Both the position numbers and the translations under genes were made by a program. A DNA stretch of 64,000 nt. It comes from Streptacidiphilus jeojiense. GTDB lineage: Bacteria > Actinomycetota > Actinomycetes > Streptomycetales > Streptomycetaceae. The notes below the pieces were generated by a model. It did not search any database. It had not been told where the DNA came from and was given only the letters and a program-made list of their open reading frames with translations. Within the stretch, counting starts at the first letter, position 1, and every line of letters starts with the position of its first letter. The DNA lies in NCBI RefSeq assembly GCF_000719095.1, contig NZ_JOEH01000002.1, positions 307,806-371,805 on the forward strand, given 5' to 3'. Shown in pieces: positions 1 through 8,863 of this stretch.

Positions 1-1226
1 GTGTTGCCGGTGGTCCAGATGTCGGAGACCACCGGGTCGTAGCCGGAGGCCTGGGCCGCCAGGCTGGGCAGTGGCGCGGCCATGGCGGCGAGGATCTGCC
101 GGTAGGCCTGATCGGTCGTCACGGTCAGCTTCCCGGAGGGGGTCGCGGGCTGCCGGGCGAGCAGGTCGGGCCGGGAGATCAGGGTGCTGCCCGCGGCCAC
201 CGCGTCGGCGACCGTCGGCTGCAGGGAGCTCACGGTGATGTCGATCCGGTCCGAGGTGTCCGGCGTCGACGAGGCCAGGACCGGGATCGAGGGCGAGCTG
301 TAGACCTGGCCGTTGGCCGTCCGGTCGTAGCGGTCGGTGTCGGTGAACGTGCTGGTCGACGGTCCGTCGGTCTCGGCCAGGTAGCGTCCGTCGACCACGG
401 CGTGGTCCAGGCCGTCCAGCCGGGCCTCCTGGACCGGGTCGATGCCGGCGATCAGCATCGGCACGGTCAGACCGATGACCACGTGCGGGGACCGGCTCTG
501 CGCGGGGGTGTCGGTGACGTAGGTCGGGTAGGTGGTGTCCTGGTTGCCGGACCAGCAGGCGGTGCGGCTGCGGGAGGCCGGGTCCAGCGCCGGGCCCTGG
601 ACCGTACTGCCGCCGGTCGCGGACGGGCCCGCGGCCGAACCGTCGTAGACGCAGACCCGGCTCACCGAGCCGTCCGGGTGCTGCTGCAACGCGTACATCT
701 GGTCGACCAGGTCCTTGGGGTCGCCGCGCAGCGGGTCCCGGGTGACGTAGAGGTAGATCGGACCGTCCGGGATGCGGCTGGTGCCCCGGTCGGTGACCCA
801 GGTCGGGTCGATCTTCAGGATCTGGTTCTCGACCCCCGGCTTGAGGTACCTGCTGAGGTCGACGGAGACCTCACCGGTCTGCATCGCATAGCCGCCGACC
901 GCCACCGGCGCCGCGACCGACACCCCGGGCAGCGACAGGATCTTCTGCCACTGGCTGAGGGTGATGCCGCCGCCCAGCGAGCTGAGCTGGTCGGTCTGCA
1001 CCAGGCCGCGGCTCTGCTCCAGCGAGGAGGCGGTGCCGGCGGGCCGGACCAGGATGTCGTACAGCGGACGGAAGTTGGCCTTCACCGTGCCGACGGCCTG
1101 CAGCTGCGCGCCCTCGGCTGCCGAGCTGAGCAGGGCGAAGCTGGTCACCGCCAGCAGGATCGCCAGCAGGGTCGCGGCCGTCCGCTCCCGCCGGTAGCGG
1201 AGCTGCGCCCGCACTGCCGTCCACAC
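1..1226 (-). CDS. FtsX-family ABC transporter permease (C-terminus off the window)
   Basis: About 408 codons are visible and the 3' end lies outside the window. The GTG start is placed by a GGAGG motif 8 nt upstream. The protein opens VWTAVRAQLRYRRERTAATL and enters one membrane segment (about residues 13-35). A long extracytoplasmic region follows, as in MacB/FtsX permeases, which have one N-terminal helix, a periplasmic-type domain and three C-terminal helices. The remaining helices would be outside the window. No ATPase is fused. The MacB-type ATPase at 3572-4345 is the obvious partner, and together they would form a non-canonical exporter. Proximity to a small Cys-rich peptide gene suggests peptide export, which is an inference from context. 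Confidence 0.75.
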   Translation of the reverse strand, partial: MWTAVRAQLRYRRERTAATLLAILLAVTSFALLSSAAEGAQLQAVGTVKANFRPLYDILVRPAGTASSLEQSRGLVQTDQLSSLGGGITLSQWQKILSLPGVSVAAPVAVGGYAMQTGEVSVDLSRYLKPGVENQILKIDPTWVTDRGTSRIPDGPIYLYVTRDPLRGDPKDLVDQMYALQQHPDGSVSRVCVYDGSAAGPSATGGSTVQGPALDPASRSRTACWSGNQDTTYPTYVTDTPAQSRSPHVVIGLTVPMLIAGIDPVQEARLDGLDHAVVDGRYLAETDGPSTSTFTDTDRYDRTANGQVYSSPSIPVLASSTPDTSDRIDITVSSLQPTVADAVAAGSTLISRPDLLARQPATPSGKLTVTTDQAYRQILAAMAAPLPSLAAQASGYDPVVSDIWTTGN

Positions 1227-1338
1227 GCCGGGGACCTCCAGGGACTGTGCCGATGGTGGGCTGATGGTCTGTCATGGCTCGCGCCACCGGGGGAGAGCGC
1301 TCTCTTGTGATCCAGGCTTCCTGGCCCCGGCCGTCCCG

Positions 1339-1848
1339 TCAACCGGTTCGGGGCAGCCGCCGCAGCACCACTCCCACCACCAGCGGGGCGGGGAGGTAGC
1401 CCCAGGTGCGAGAGTCCACGCTCCCCGGATCGTCGCCGATCACCACCAGGCTGCGGTCGGGCACCCGGTCGGTCGCGGCCGGGGGGACGGCGGCGGCGAC
1501 GGACGCGGGGACGCGGTCGCCGGGGACCGCGGCCACCCTCTTGATCAGCCGCCCGCCGTAGTCGGCGGGGGTGCCCGGCAGCCGGAACACCACCACGTCG
1601 CCGACCTTCGGGCGGGAACGGCTGCGGCTGCGGGTACGGGAGACCAGCACCCGGTCCCCGTGCACCAGCGCGGGGCGCATGCTTCCGCCGTCGACCCGCA
1701 CCACCAGCAGCCGCCTGCGCAGCGTCAGTACCGCTCCGACGGCCAGGGCCGCGCCGCAGCCGAGAGCGGCCAGGACGGCCACGGTCGACGGCGCCGGGTG
1801 TGCCGCCAGGGGGTGCGGGGCCGGGCGGTCGTCGGTTCGGTGCGGCAT
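1339..1848 (-). CDS. Signal peptidase I (S26 family)
   Basis: 169 residues with one N-terminal membrane helix (about residues 17-42). The S26 boxes follow in order: GGSMRP (catalytic Ser), GDVVVFR, GGRLIKRVAAVPGD (catalytic Lys in the KR) and GDDPGSVDSRTWG. The family cleaves signal peptides on the outer membrane face with a Ser/Lys dyad. The ATG is preferred over an in-frame GTG three codons upstream because GGAG lies about 10 nt before it. It lies 112 nt upstream of the permease gene on the same strand and is divergent from the small peptide gene. Being beside a peptide precursor, redox proteins and an exporter, it may be the dedicated leader peptidase. General secretory processing cannot be excluded. 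Confidence 0.88.
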   Translation of the reverse strand: MPHRTDDRPAPHPLAAHPAPSTVAVLAALGCGAALAVGAVLTLRRRLLVVRVDGGSMRPALVHGDRVLVSRTRSRSRSRPKVGDVVVFRLPGTPADYGGRLIKRVAAVPGDRVPASVAAAVPPAATDRVPDRSLVVIGDDPGSVDSRTWGYLPAPLVVGVVLRRLPRTG

Positions 1849-1890
1849 GCGGACCACTCTCCGGCTCCCGACCAGCGGTCTCAACGCCAC

Positions 1891-1952
1891 CGGTAGCGAG
1901 CCGTCAGGCCGTCGGTAGCCGTCCGGTAGGGACCCGGTAGCGGGTCGGTACG
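1891..1952. promoter_or_regulatory. Six direct-repeat sites in exact 11-bp phase
   Basis: CGGTAG starts at 1891, 1913, 1924 and 1935, with the variants CGTCAG at 1902 and CGGTAC at 1946. Every start is 11 bp from the next. The array lies between the divergent signal peptidase and peptide genes. Direct heptamers with 11-bp spacing are typical of SARP/AfsR-type activator sites, but no clear -10 element follows at the SARP distance. The binding protein is unknown and no SARP gene is in the window. Confidence 0.6.
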
Positions 1953-2024
1953 GACGGGGCGCAGGCTCAGCCGCAGTCGCCCGCCGACCCGGCCGGCCCA
2001 GCACCGACAGCACTGAGGAGACGC

Positions 2025-2228
2025 ATGACCAGCAGAATCCGCTCGATCGGCGACCGGATGCTCGCCGTCCTGCTGCCCAGCACCTCGGCCGCCGCCTGCA
2101 CGGTGGCCTACTACCGCACCACCAGCTACCTGCTGGGGGAGCCCGGCTGCGAGTGGGTCTACACCACGACCGGTTACACCAGCAGCAACGTGGTCTGTAC
2201 GACCCGGAGTTACTGCAGCGGCGGCTGA
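2025..2228 (+). CDS. Small four-cysteine peptide, probable secreted precursor
   Basis: 67 residues, not matched to any family I know. GAGGAG lies 4 nt before the ATG. The first 24 residues contain basic residues, a short hydrophobic run (MLAVLL) and a small-residue stretch STSAAA just before Cys25, which resembles a leader with a signal-peptidase-like site. The rest is polar, rich in Thr, Ser and Tyr, with Cys at 25, 42, 58 and 64, enough for two disulfides. The next two genes encode a CxxC thioredoxin-fold protein and a MauE-type redox membrane protein, and a signal peptidase is divergent. I infer a precursor that is cleaved, oxidised and exported. Activity is unknown; a structural or signalling peptide is as possible as an antimicrobial. 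Confidence 0.6.
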   Translation: MTSRIRSIGDRMLAVLLPSTSAAACTVAYYRTTSYLLGEPGCEWVYTTTGYTSSNVVCTTRSYCSGG

Positions 2229-2336
2229 CTCGCGCCCCGTCCCCCATCGGCGCCACCGCCACCGGGCCGACCCCGGCGGTGGTGGCGCGCCACCGTCCTC
2301 CCCGCAAGGAGCCCTCCCCCAAGGAGTGTTGAGCGC

Positions 2337-2879
2337 GTGCTGTACCTGGCGACCGGTGTCACCGTCGTGGGCCTGCTGTGCCTGTTCGACCTGTTTCTGA
2401 CCTTCGCCGTGATCCGGCGGCTGCGCGAGCACGCGTCGCGGCTGGAACGGGTGGCCGGAGCGGACCGGCTGCTGCCGGTGGGCGCGCGGATCGGGGCGGC
2501 GACCGCCGCCGATCTGGACGGGCAGCCGGTCACCGCCGACTGGCTGCGGCAGGGAACCCGGCTGGTGGTGCTGATGTCGGACACCTGCAACTCCTGCCTG
2601 GCCGAGGTCGGCGCCGCCGCCGGCTACGCCGGTCGGATGCCGGGCGGGCGGGACGACGTGCTCGCCGTGGTCACCGGTCGCGGCGCGGCCGACGGACACC
2701 GGGACCAACTCGTCGCCGGTCTGCGGGAGGTGGCCAGGGTGGTCACCGGAGCGGACGCCTCGGCGCTGGCGACGGCCTTCGCGGCGGAGTCGTACCCCTG
2801 CTTCTACCTGCTCGACCGGGGCCGGGTCGCGGTCGCCGGGCACGGTGTCGACGACCTTCCCGAACTGGTCCGGCACTGA
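2337..2879 (+). CDS. Membrane-anchored thioredoxin-fold protein (TlpA/MauD-like)
   Basis: 180 residues. One N-terminal helix (about residues 2-25) anchors a thioredoxin-like domain that would face outside. The redox motif is TCNSC (Cys84, Cys87), after the beta-strand LVVLMSD. A cis-Pro-like YPCFYL segment comes later. GTG start with AAGGAG 10 nt upstream. The gene is one base from the following MauE-like gene, and the peptide gene is 108 nt upstream on the same strand. MauD/TlpA proteins transfer disulfides or reducing equivalents outside the cytoplasm. Here the likely client is the four-Cys peptide, which is an inference from gene order. Confidence 0.8.
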   Translation: MLYLATGVTVVGLLCLFDLFLTFAVIRRLREHASRLERVAGADRLLPVGARIGAATAADLDGQPVTADWLRQGTRLVVLMSDTCNSCLAEVGAAAGYAGRMPGGRDDVLAVVTGRGAADGHRDQLVAGLREVARVVTGADASALATAFAAESYPCFYLLDRGRVAVAGHGVDDLPELVRH

Positions 2880-2880
2880 C

Positions 2881-3465
2881 GTGCGTTACCTGGTGCTCTG
2901 CTGCGACCTGGTGCTGGCCGGGGTATTCGCGACGTCCGCAGCCTCCAAGCTGCGCAGCCACCGGGCCCGGTCGGCCTTCGTCCGCTCGCTGGACCCGCTG
3001 CTGGGGCTGCGCGGACGGGCCGCTTCGGTGACGGCCGCCGCCGTGGCGCTGCTGGAGTGCGCCGCCGCGTCGTTGTGGGCGCTGCCCGGGGCGGGCCGGA
3101 TCGGACCGGCGCTGTCCGTGCTGCTGCTGGGCGGGTTCACCGGGGCGCTCTCCTTGACGCTACGTCAGGGAACCGCGGCCCCGTGCAACTGCTTCGGCGC
3201 CTCGCAGGCACCGGTTGCGGTCCGACATATCGTCAGGAACCTGCTGCTGATGGCTCTCGGGCTGGTCGCGGCACTGCATCCCGGACCGGACACCGCGCCG
3301 TGGCGGGTCCCGGCCGCGGCGCTGCTGCTGTGCCTGCTGGCGGCCTCGGCCCCGGTGGTCGCCGTGGCCCGCCTCGACGACCTGGCCGAACTGCTGCGCC
3401 CTGCCCCGGGAAGCCGGTTGGCCGATACCGTTGACGCCCGACCCCCGGCCCGATCCGCACCGTGA
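2881..3465 (+). CDS. MauE/DoxX-type redox-associated membrane protein
   Basis: 194 residues from a GTG placed one base after the preceding stop, so translation is probably coupled. About four to five hydrophobic segments are visible. A CNCFGA motif (Cys102, Cys104) matches the C-x-C-FG signature of MauE-family proteins. Those proteins work with thioredoxin-like MauD partners in disulfide formation of secreted proteins. It probably relays electrons between the quinone pool and the thioredoxin-fold protein encoded just upstream, a DsbB- or CcdA-like role inferred from the family. A longer upstream in-frame start exists but would overlap the previous gene. Confidence 0.8.
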   Translation: MRYLVLCCDLVLAGVFATSAASKLRSHRARSAFVRSLDPLLGLRGRAASVTAAAVALLECAAASLWALPGAGRIGPALSVLLLGGFTGALSLTLRQGTAAPCNCFGASQAPVAVRHIVRNLLLMALGLVAALHPGPDTAPWRVPAAALLLCLLAASAPVVAVARLDDLAELLRPAPGSRLADTVDARPPARSAP

Positions 3466-3571
3466 CACGGACCTGCACCGTGACGCCGACCCGTACCGAG
3501 CCACCGATCCGCTACGCGGCACCGACCCGCCTCGCGCCCCGACTCCCGCACGGACCCTGGAGCCCAGCAGC

Positions 3572-4345
<774 letters not shown>

Positions 4346-4452
4346 CCCCGGTCCCTGCCGCCTGCGCCGATCGGTGCAGGTCCGGGCGCTGCCGCGACGA
4401 CGGCCGCAGATTCCTTCCGCCGCAGGTGAGTTGACGGTCGATCGAACGGGAC

Positions 4453-4481
4453 TTGACGCGGGATTGGTTCAGACCTATCTT
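4453..4481 (+). promoter_or_regulatory. Predicted sigma-70-type promoter of the secreted lyase gene
   Basis: -35 TTGACG (4453-4458), a 17-nt spacer and -10 TATCTT (4476-4481). Transcription would begin near 4488, leaving a leader of about 80 nt before the ATG at 4570. Confidence 0.55.
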
Positions 4482-4502
4482 CCTGACCTACCCCTGCAAG
4501 TT

Positions 4503-4517
4503 CATGTCAATGACATG
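4503..4517. promoter_or_regulatory. Inverted repeat just downstream of the predicted start site
   Basis: CATGTC-AAT-GACATG is a perfect 6-bp inverted repeat with a 3-nt centre. It sits about 15-30 nt after the predicted transcription start, where a bound repressor would block transcription. The regulator is not identifiable. Confidence 0.5.
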
Positions 4518-4569
4518 AGTTCACGTCCTTGAACCCGGGATCGGTTCCGCCCCCACAGGAAGGCATCCC

Positions 4570-6312
4570 ATGCGTTCGTTCCCCATGCGTTCGTCCCCCG
4601 TGAGTTCGTCCCCCGAGTCCCCGCGACCGCCGGCGCACCGGCGGCGCAGGACGGCCTGGGCCGCCGGGCTGACCGGCCTGCTGATCGCGGTGCTGGCCGG
4701 TGTGCTCACCGTCCCGTCCAGCCTGGCGGCCACCACCCCCGCCGCCGGCCTGAACGCCGCCGCGGTCACCCCGGCCGTCGCCCCCGCGCCGACCTCCTTC
4801 GTTCACCCCGGCGTCGGCGTCAGCCTGCCCCAGCTCGCCTACGTCAAGACCCAGGTGCAGGCCGGTGCGGAGCCCTGGAAGGACGCCTACGCGCAGATGA
4901 TGGCGAGCTCCTACGCCTCGCTGAGCCGGGTGCCCGCGCCGCGCGCCAATGTCGAGTGCGGCCCGGTCTCCAACCCCAACTACGGCTGCACCGACGAGCG
5001 CCAGGACGCCATCGCCGCCTACACCGACGCGCTGGCCTGGTACATCACCGGCAACGCGGCCTACGCGCAGGAGTCCATCAGGCTGATGGACGCCTGGTCG
5101 GCCACCATCACCGAGCACACCAACAGCAACGCCCCGCTGCAGACCGGCTGGGCCGGCTCGATGTGGCCGCAGGCCGCCGAGATCATCCGCTACACCTACA
5201 CCGGCGGCTGGGCCAACCAGGCGCGCTTCGGCACCATGCTGAAGAACGTCTACCTGCCCGAGGTCATCAACGGCTCCAACAGCAACGGCAACTGGGAACT
5301 GGTGATGATGCAGGCCGCGGTCGGCATCTCCATCTACCTCAACGACACCGCCGACTACACCAAGGCCGTCAACAAGTTCCTGGTCCGGGTCCCGGCCTAC
5401 ATCTACCTGTCCACCGACGGGGCCCTGCCCAAGACGGTGCCCAGCCAGAACCTCACCACCAGCGCGCAGATCATCTCCTACTGGCAGGGCCAGTCGACCT
5501 TCGTCGACGGACTGACCCAGGAGACCTGCCGCGACTTCACCCACACCGGCTACGGCATCGCCTCGATCTCCAGCGTCGCCGAGACCGCACTGATCCAGGG
5601 TCAGGACCTCTACCCCGAGGTCGGCCCCCGGCTCCAGCAGGCCCTGGGCTTCCAGTCGAAGTACGAGCTCGGCGCGGCCGTGCCCAGCTGGCTGTGCGGC
5701 GGCAGCGTCAACAAGGGTCTTGGCCCGGTCACCGAGGTCGGCTTCAACGCCCTGCACAACCGCGAGGGCATCGCGATGACCAACACCCAGACGCTCACCG
5801 AGCAGATGCGCCCGCAGGGCACCAACGCCCTGTTCGTCGCCTGGCAGACGCTCACCAACGCCGACAACCCCGACGTGGTCCCCACCGGCAGTACCACCAC
5901 GCCGCCCACCACCGCACCCCCGGCCGCCCCCAGCGGGCAGATCACCGGCTACGGCGGCAAGTGCGTGGACGTCACCGCGGCCGGCACCGCCAACGGCACC
6001 GCGATCGACCTCTACGACTGCAACGGCACCGCCGCGCAGACCTGGACGGTCGAGTCCGACGGAACGCTGCAGGCCCTGGGCAAGTGCCTGGACGTCACCT
6101 CCGCAGGGACCGCCAACGGCACCAAGGTGGACCTGTACGACTGCAACGGCACCGGATCGCAGACCTGGACCGCCGGGGCCAACGGCTCGCTGGTCAACCC
6201 CCAGTCCGGCAAGTGCCTGGACGCCACCGGCCCCAGCTCCGCCAACGGCACCCCGCTGCAGATCTGGACCTGCACCGCGGCGGCCAACCAGACCTGGACC
6301 CTGCCCAGCTGA
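4570..6312 (+). CDS. Secreted alginate-lyase-like enzyme with C-terminal ricin-type lectin domain
   Basis: 580 residues. The N-terminus has an Arg-rich stretch (HRRRR) and a hydrophobic core ending in SLAA, a signal peptide with an extended n-region. Residues of about 75-430 resemble the alginate lyase / heparinase-like (alpha/alpha)-barrel family, for example in the AWYITGNAAYAQESIRLMDA and NGNWELVMMQA segments. A Thr/Pro linker follows, then a beta-trefoil CBM13/ricin-B module of about 125 residues with three KC(V/L)D...QTW repeats. It probably attacks an extracellular uronate-type polysaccharide while the lectin module binds the substrate; the exact substrate is not inferable. The start is supported by AGGAAGG. 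The gene is monocistronic with its own promoter and inverted repeat. Confidence 0.8.
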   Translation: MRSFPMRSSPVSSSPESPRPPAHRRRRTAWAAGLTGLLIAVLAGVLTVPSSLAATTPAAGLNAAAVTPAVAPAPTSFVHPGVGVSLPQLAYVKTQVQAGAEPWKDAYAQMMASSYASLSRVPAPRANVECGPVSNPNYGCTDERQDAIAAYTDALAWYITGNAAYAQESIRLMDAWSATITEHTNSNAPLQTGWAGSMWPQAAEIIRYTYTGGWANQARFGTMLKNVYLPEVINGSNSNGNWELVMMQAAVGISIYLNDTADYTKAVNKFLVRVPAYIYLSTDGALPKTVPSQNLTTSAQIISYWQGQSTFVDGLTQETCRDFTHTGYGIASISSVAETALIQGQDLYPEVGPRLQQALGFQSKYELGAAVPSWLCGGSVNKGLGPVTEVGFNALHNREGIAMTNTQTLTEQMRPQGTNALFVAWQTLTNADNPDVVPTGSTTTPPTTAPPAAPSGQITGYGGKCVDVTAAGTANGTAIDLYDCNGTAAQTWTVESDGTLQALGKCLDVTSAGTANGTKVDLYDCNGTGSQTWTAGANGSLVNPQSGKCLDATGPSSANGTPLQIWTCTAAANQTWTLPS

Positions 6313-6435
6313 CGGGCTCCGGCTCCGGCACCGTGCAGTGAAGGGTCCGGACCGGCGCGGCTTGGGGAGTCGCGCCGGGGTGGGCACGCGTCAGCCGTCG
6401 GGGAGACCCGGAGGCATGGCGCGTGCCCGTTCCCA

Positions 6436-6465
6436 TGTGTTCCCGCCGAATGTGTTCCCGCCGAA
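6436..6465. repeat. Tandem duplication of a 15-bp unit
   Basis: TGTGTTCCCGCCGAA occurs twice back to back, immediately downstream of the molbindin stop codon and convergent with the lyase gene. No function is apparent. Confidence 0.6.
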
Positions 6466-6468
6466 CTG

Positions 6469-6888
6469 TCAGGCCGTGGCCAGTGAGACCTCGGTGGACT
6501 TGATCAGCGCGGTGACCCGGCTGCCGGCCGCCAGGCCGAGGTCGGCGACCGCGTCCTTGGTGATCGCCGCGGTGAGCTCGCCGCCGTCGACGGTGATCTT
6601 GACGGTGGCCATCGCGCCGCCGGTGGCGACGTCGGTGACGGTGCCGGGGATCCGGTTGCGGATGCTCAGCCCCTGGACCGGCCCGGTGGCCAGTGAGACC
6701 TCGGTGGACTTGACCATGGCGCGCACCGCGGTGCCCTCGGCGAGCCCCAGCTCCTTGACGGCCTCCAGGGTGATGGCCGCGGTGATGTCCTGACCGCCGG
6801 TCAGCCGGGTCCGCACCGTGGCCATGACCTCCCCGGCGGTGATCGAGGTGACGGTGCCGGGGATCTGGTTGCGGATGCTCAGGCTCAT
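6469..6888 (-). CDS. Di-Mop molybdate-binding protein (molbindin)
   Basis: 139 residues made of two tandem Mop/TOBE domains of about 68 residues. Each begins LSIRN(Q/R)IPGTVT and ends KSTEVSLAT. Proteins with only Mop repeats assemble into oligomers that bind molybdate or tungstate and buffer it in the cytoplasm. No modABC transporter or molybdopterin gene is adjacent, so this is a stand-alone storage gene here. The two halves are clearly a duplication of one domain, and their nucleotide sequences also repeat in the TOBE core. Confidence 0.9.
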   Translation of the reverse strand: MSLSIRNQIPGTVTSITAGEVMATVRTRLTGGQDITAAITLEAVKELGLAEGTAVRAMVKSTEVSLATGPVQGLSIRNRIPGTVTDVATGGAMATVKITVDGGELTAAITKDAVADLGLAAGSRVTALIKSTEVSLATA

Positions 6889-7064
6889 GGGGGTCGGTCC
6901 TCACGTGGTGCGGTGGGGTGGGGGCAGGTGTCCGCCTGCGGTGTCTCCTTCACCGTAGCCAGCATCGGCCTGCCCCGCCGGGACCCCGTCGCAGCTGCGA
7001 GGGGGAGTCGCCCCTGTCGGCCGCATCGGCGTGCCGTCCTCTCCCCGCCGTCTCCCCGGCGTCG

Positions 7065-7535
7065 TCAGTGCTGCCCGACCTGGTAGTTGCCGGCCGGCTG
7101 CTGGGTGATGACGTTCAGCCGGTTGAAGGCGTTGATCAGGGCGATGACGCAGACCAGGTCGGCGAGCTGGTCCTGGTCGAAGTGCTTGGCGGCGTTGGCC
7201 CAGACCTCGTCCGGGACGCCGCCGGCCGCGTCGGCGGTGCGGGTGCCCTGCTCGGCCAGCTCCAGGGCGGCGCGCTCGGCCTCGGTGAACACCGTGGCCT
7301 CGCGCCAGGCCGCGACCAGGTGCAGGCGCTGGTGGCTCTCCCCGGCGTGCACGGCCTCCTTGGTGTGCATGTCGACGCAGCCGGAGCAGCCGTTGATCTG
7401 GCTGGCGCGCAGCCGCACCAGCTCCTGCGTCGCGATCGGCAGCGTCGAGTCCGCGAGCGCCCGGTTCGCGGCGATGATGTGCTTCACGGACTTGGCTGCG
7501 ACCGGGTTGTCGAGGACGGTCAGGCGGGCTTCCAT
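7065..7535 (-). CDS. AhpD-like carboxymuconolactone decarboxylase family protein
   Basis: 156 residues. The AhpD core signature is present: RLRASQINGCSGCVDMH, with the CxxC pair followed by a His three residues later, then a C-terminal helical region. Family members reduce peroxiredoxins or act as alkylhydroperoxidases through that CxxC. Start supported by AAGGAG six bases before the ATG. It is divergent from a small unknown gene, and no ahpC lies nearby. A role in peroxide defence is the family default; the substrate is unknown. Confidence 0.85.
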   Translation of the reverse strand: MEARLTVLDNPVAAKSVKHIIAANRALADSTLPIATQELVRLRASQINGCSGCVDMHTKEAVHAGESHQRLHLVAAWREATVFTEAERAALELAEQGTRTADAAGGVPDEVWANAAKHFDQDQLADLVCVIALINAFNRLNVITQQPAGNYQVGQH

Positions 7536-7676
7536 GGTGCGCTCCTTGGCGTTGTCCGCCGCTGTTCGGCGGATACACCCCTTAGGACAGGACAGCCCGG
7601 CGAGCTGTGACACGGCCGGATGTGACCTGCGTCTCCTGTCTGGTATGTGTCGGCAGATGAAGGCAGAATCGAACGT

Positions 7677-8054
7677 ATGCGCGAACGCTCGTCCCGCCCG
7701 ACCCCTGACGACTGGCCCTCCGCCCTCCCCGCACCACTGAGCCGTGACCTGCCCGAGGCCGCGCTCAGCTGGCTCCACCAGGCCCTGCCCGCCGACCAGT
7801 GGCTGCACCCGGTCCTCCGCGGCCGGCCCTGGATCCTGGCGGTGCTGGGCACCTGGCGCATCGACCGTGAGATCGAGACCCTCCGCGCCCACCGGCGCTA
7901 TGTCGCCGACGCATGGTCGGAGGTGCTGGGTCCGCAGGTCACCGAACAGCTCCTGGCCGCCCACGAGGCCGAGGCTGAACGCCTCACCGTGCTGGGGCGC
8001 CAGCTCCGGGCAGTGGAGACGGTGCTGTTCCACCGCGCCGACCGGTCCTGGTAG
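7677..8054 (+). CDS. Conserved-looking hypothetical protein
   Basis: 125 residues, family not recognised. It is soluble, with no signal or membrane segment. The C-terminal half is helical and acidic/basic (RIDREIETLRAHRRYVADAW, then HEAEAERLTVLGRQLRAVE) and may form a short coiled coil. An in-frame GTG at 7647 would add ten residues. Neither start has a strong ribosome-binding site, and I chose the ATG. Codon third positions are strongly GC, consistent with real coding sequence. Confidence 0.55.
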   Translation: MRERSSRPTPDDWPSALPAPLSRDLPEAALSWLHQALPADQWLHPVLRGRPWILAVLGTWRIDREIETLRAHRRYVADAWSEVLGPQVTEQLLAAHEAEAERLTVLGRQLRAVETVLFHRADRSW

Positions 8055-8121
8055 CCGGCCGGGCGTGCCGGTGATCAATGGCGGATATGCTGGCGCCATT
8101 TCGAGCGACGAGGATTGTCCG

Positions 8122-8820
8122 ATGGCTGGGGAACCCGAGCAGGCGCCGCGGCTGCGCAAGGACGCGGAGCGCAATCTGGCGCGCATCCTGACCGCGGCGC
8201 GGGAGGTGTTCCGGGACCGGGGCGTCGGAGCGACGCTCAACGACATCGCGCACCACGCCGGGGTCGGGGTGGGCACCGTCTACCGGAAGTTCTCCGACAA
8301 GGAGGCGCTGGTCGACGCCCTGTTCGACGACATGGTCGAGACCGTGGACGGGTACCTGCGCCAGGCGCTGACCGAGCCGGACGCCTGGGTCGGGCTGACC
8401 TGGGCGCTGGAGCGGGTGTGCGAGGTCCAGTCCTTCGACCGGGGGCTGCGCGAGGTGATGCTCGGTACCGGTCGCGGACCGGCGCGGCAGAAGCAGATGC
8501 GCGACCGGGTCGCCCCGTCCGTCGACGCACTGGTCGCCAGGGCCCAGGAGCAGGGCACGCTGCGGCGCGACCTGGTGCCGCCGGACTTCCCCATCCTGCA
8601 GCTGATGGTCGGCGCCGTCACCGATCACATCGGCCAACCCGAGCTGTGGCGCCGCTATCTGACGATCCTGATCGACGGCCTGCGTGCGCAGCCGGGCCGG
8701 CCGACGCCGCTGCCCGCGTTCGAGGTCACCGACGAGCAGATGCACGACGCGCTGGTCGACAGCAGTACCGAGCAGGCGCGCACCCGTCGGGCCCGGACCC
8801 GCCGGAAGAAGACCACGTAG
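8122..8820 (+). CDS. TetR-family transcriptional regulator
   Basis: 232 residues. The N-terminal helix-turn-helix reads ARILTAAREVFRDRGVGATL then GVGVGTVYRKFSDKEAL, the standard TetR DNA-binding domain. The C-terminal half is the divergent ligand-binding part and ends in a basic tail (RTRRARTRRKKTT). The gene converges on the secreted hydrolase gene and is separated from it by a bidirectional terminator. Its target is not obvious; the near-palindrome at 11513-11527 is one candidate site in this region. Confidence 0.88.
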   Translation: MAGEPEQAPRLRKDAERNLARILTAAREVFRDRGVGATLNDIAHHAGVGVGTVYRKFSDKEALVDALFDDMVETVDGYLRQALTEPDAWVGLTWALERVCEVQSFDRGLREVMLGTGRGPARQKQMRDRVAPSVDALVARAQEQGTLRRDLVPPDFPILQLMVGAVTDHIGQPELWRRYLTILIDGLRAQPGRPTPLPAFEVTDEQMHDALVDSSTEQARTRRARTRRKKTT

Positions 8821-8826
8821 CGGTGT

Positions 8827-8858
8827 CCGCACCGGGCTTCCGGCGAGGCCCGGTGCGG
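8827..8858. terminator. Bidirectional hairpin terminator
   Basis: Perfect 11-bp stem (CCGCACCGGGC / GCCCGGTGCGG) with a 10-nt loop, between convergent TetR and S15 hydrolase genes. It has no T-run, as is usual in streptomycetes. Confidence 0.7.
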
Positions 8859-8863
8859 GACGG

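Noticed and set aside
1891..1952. Reading the 11-bp array as replication iterons
   Set aside because: No replication initiator gene or AT-rich unwinding element is adjacent, and the array sits between divergent genes in a promoter position.
3431..3571. N-terminal extension of the ABC ATPase rich in D, P and R
   Set aside because: It begins at a TTG inside the MauE gene, is low-complexity and has no ribosome-binding site. The ATG at 3572 has a good one.
4507..6387. Very long open frame antisense to the secreted lyase gene
   Set aside because: It mirrors the codon structure of the real gene, is Gly/Val-rich with no domain, and has no ribosome-binding site. It is a high-GC shadow.
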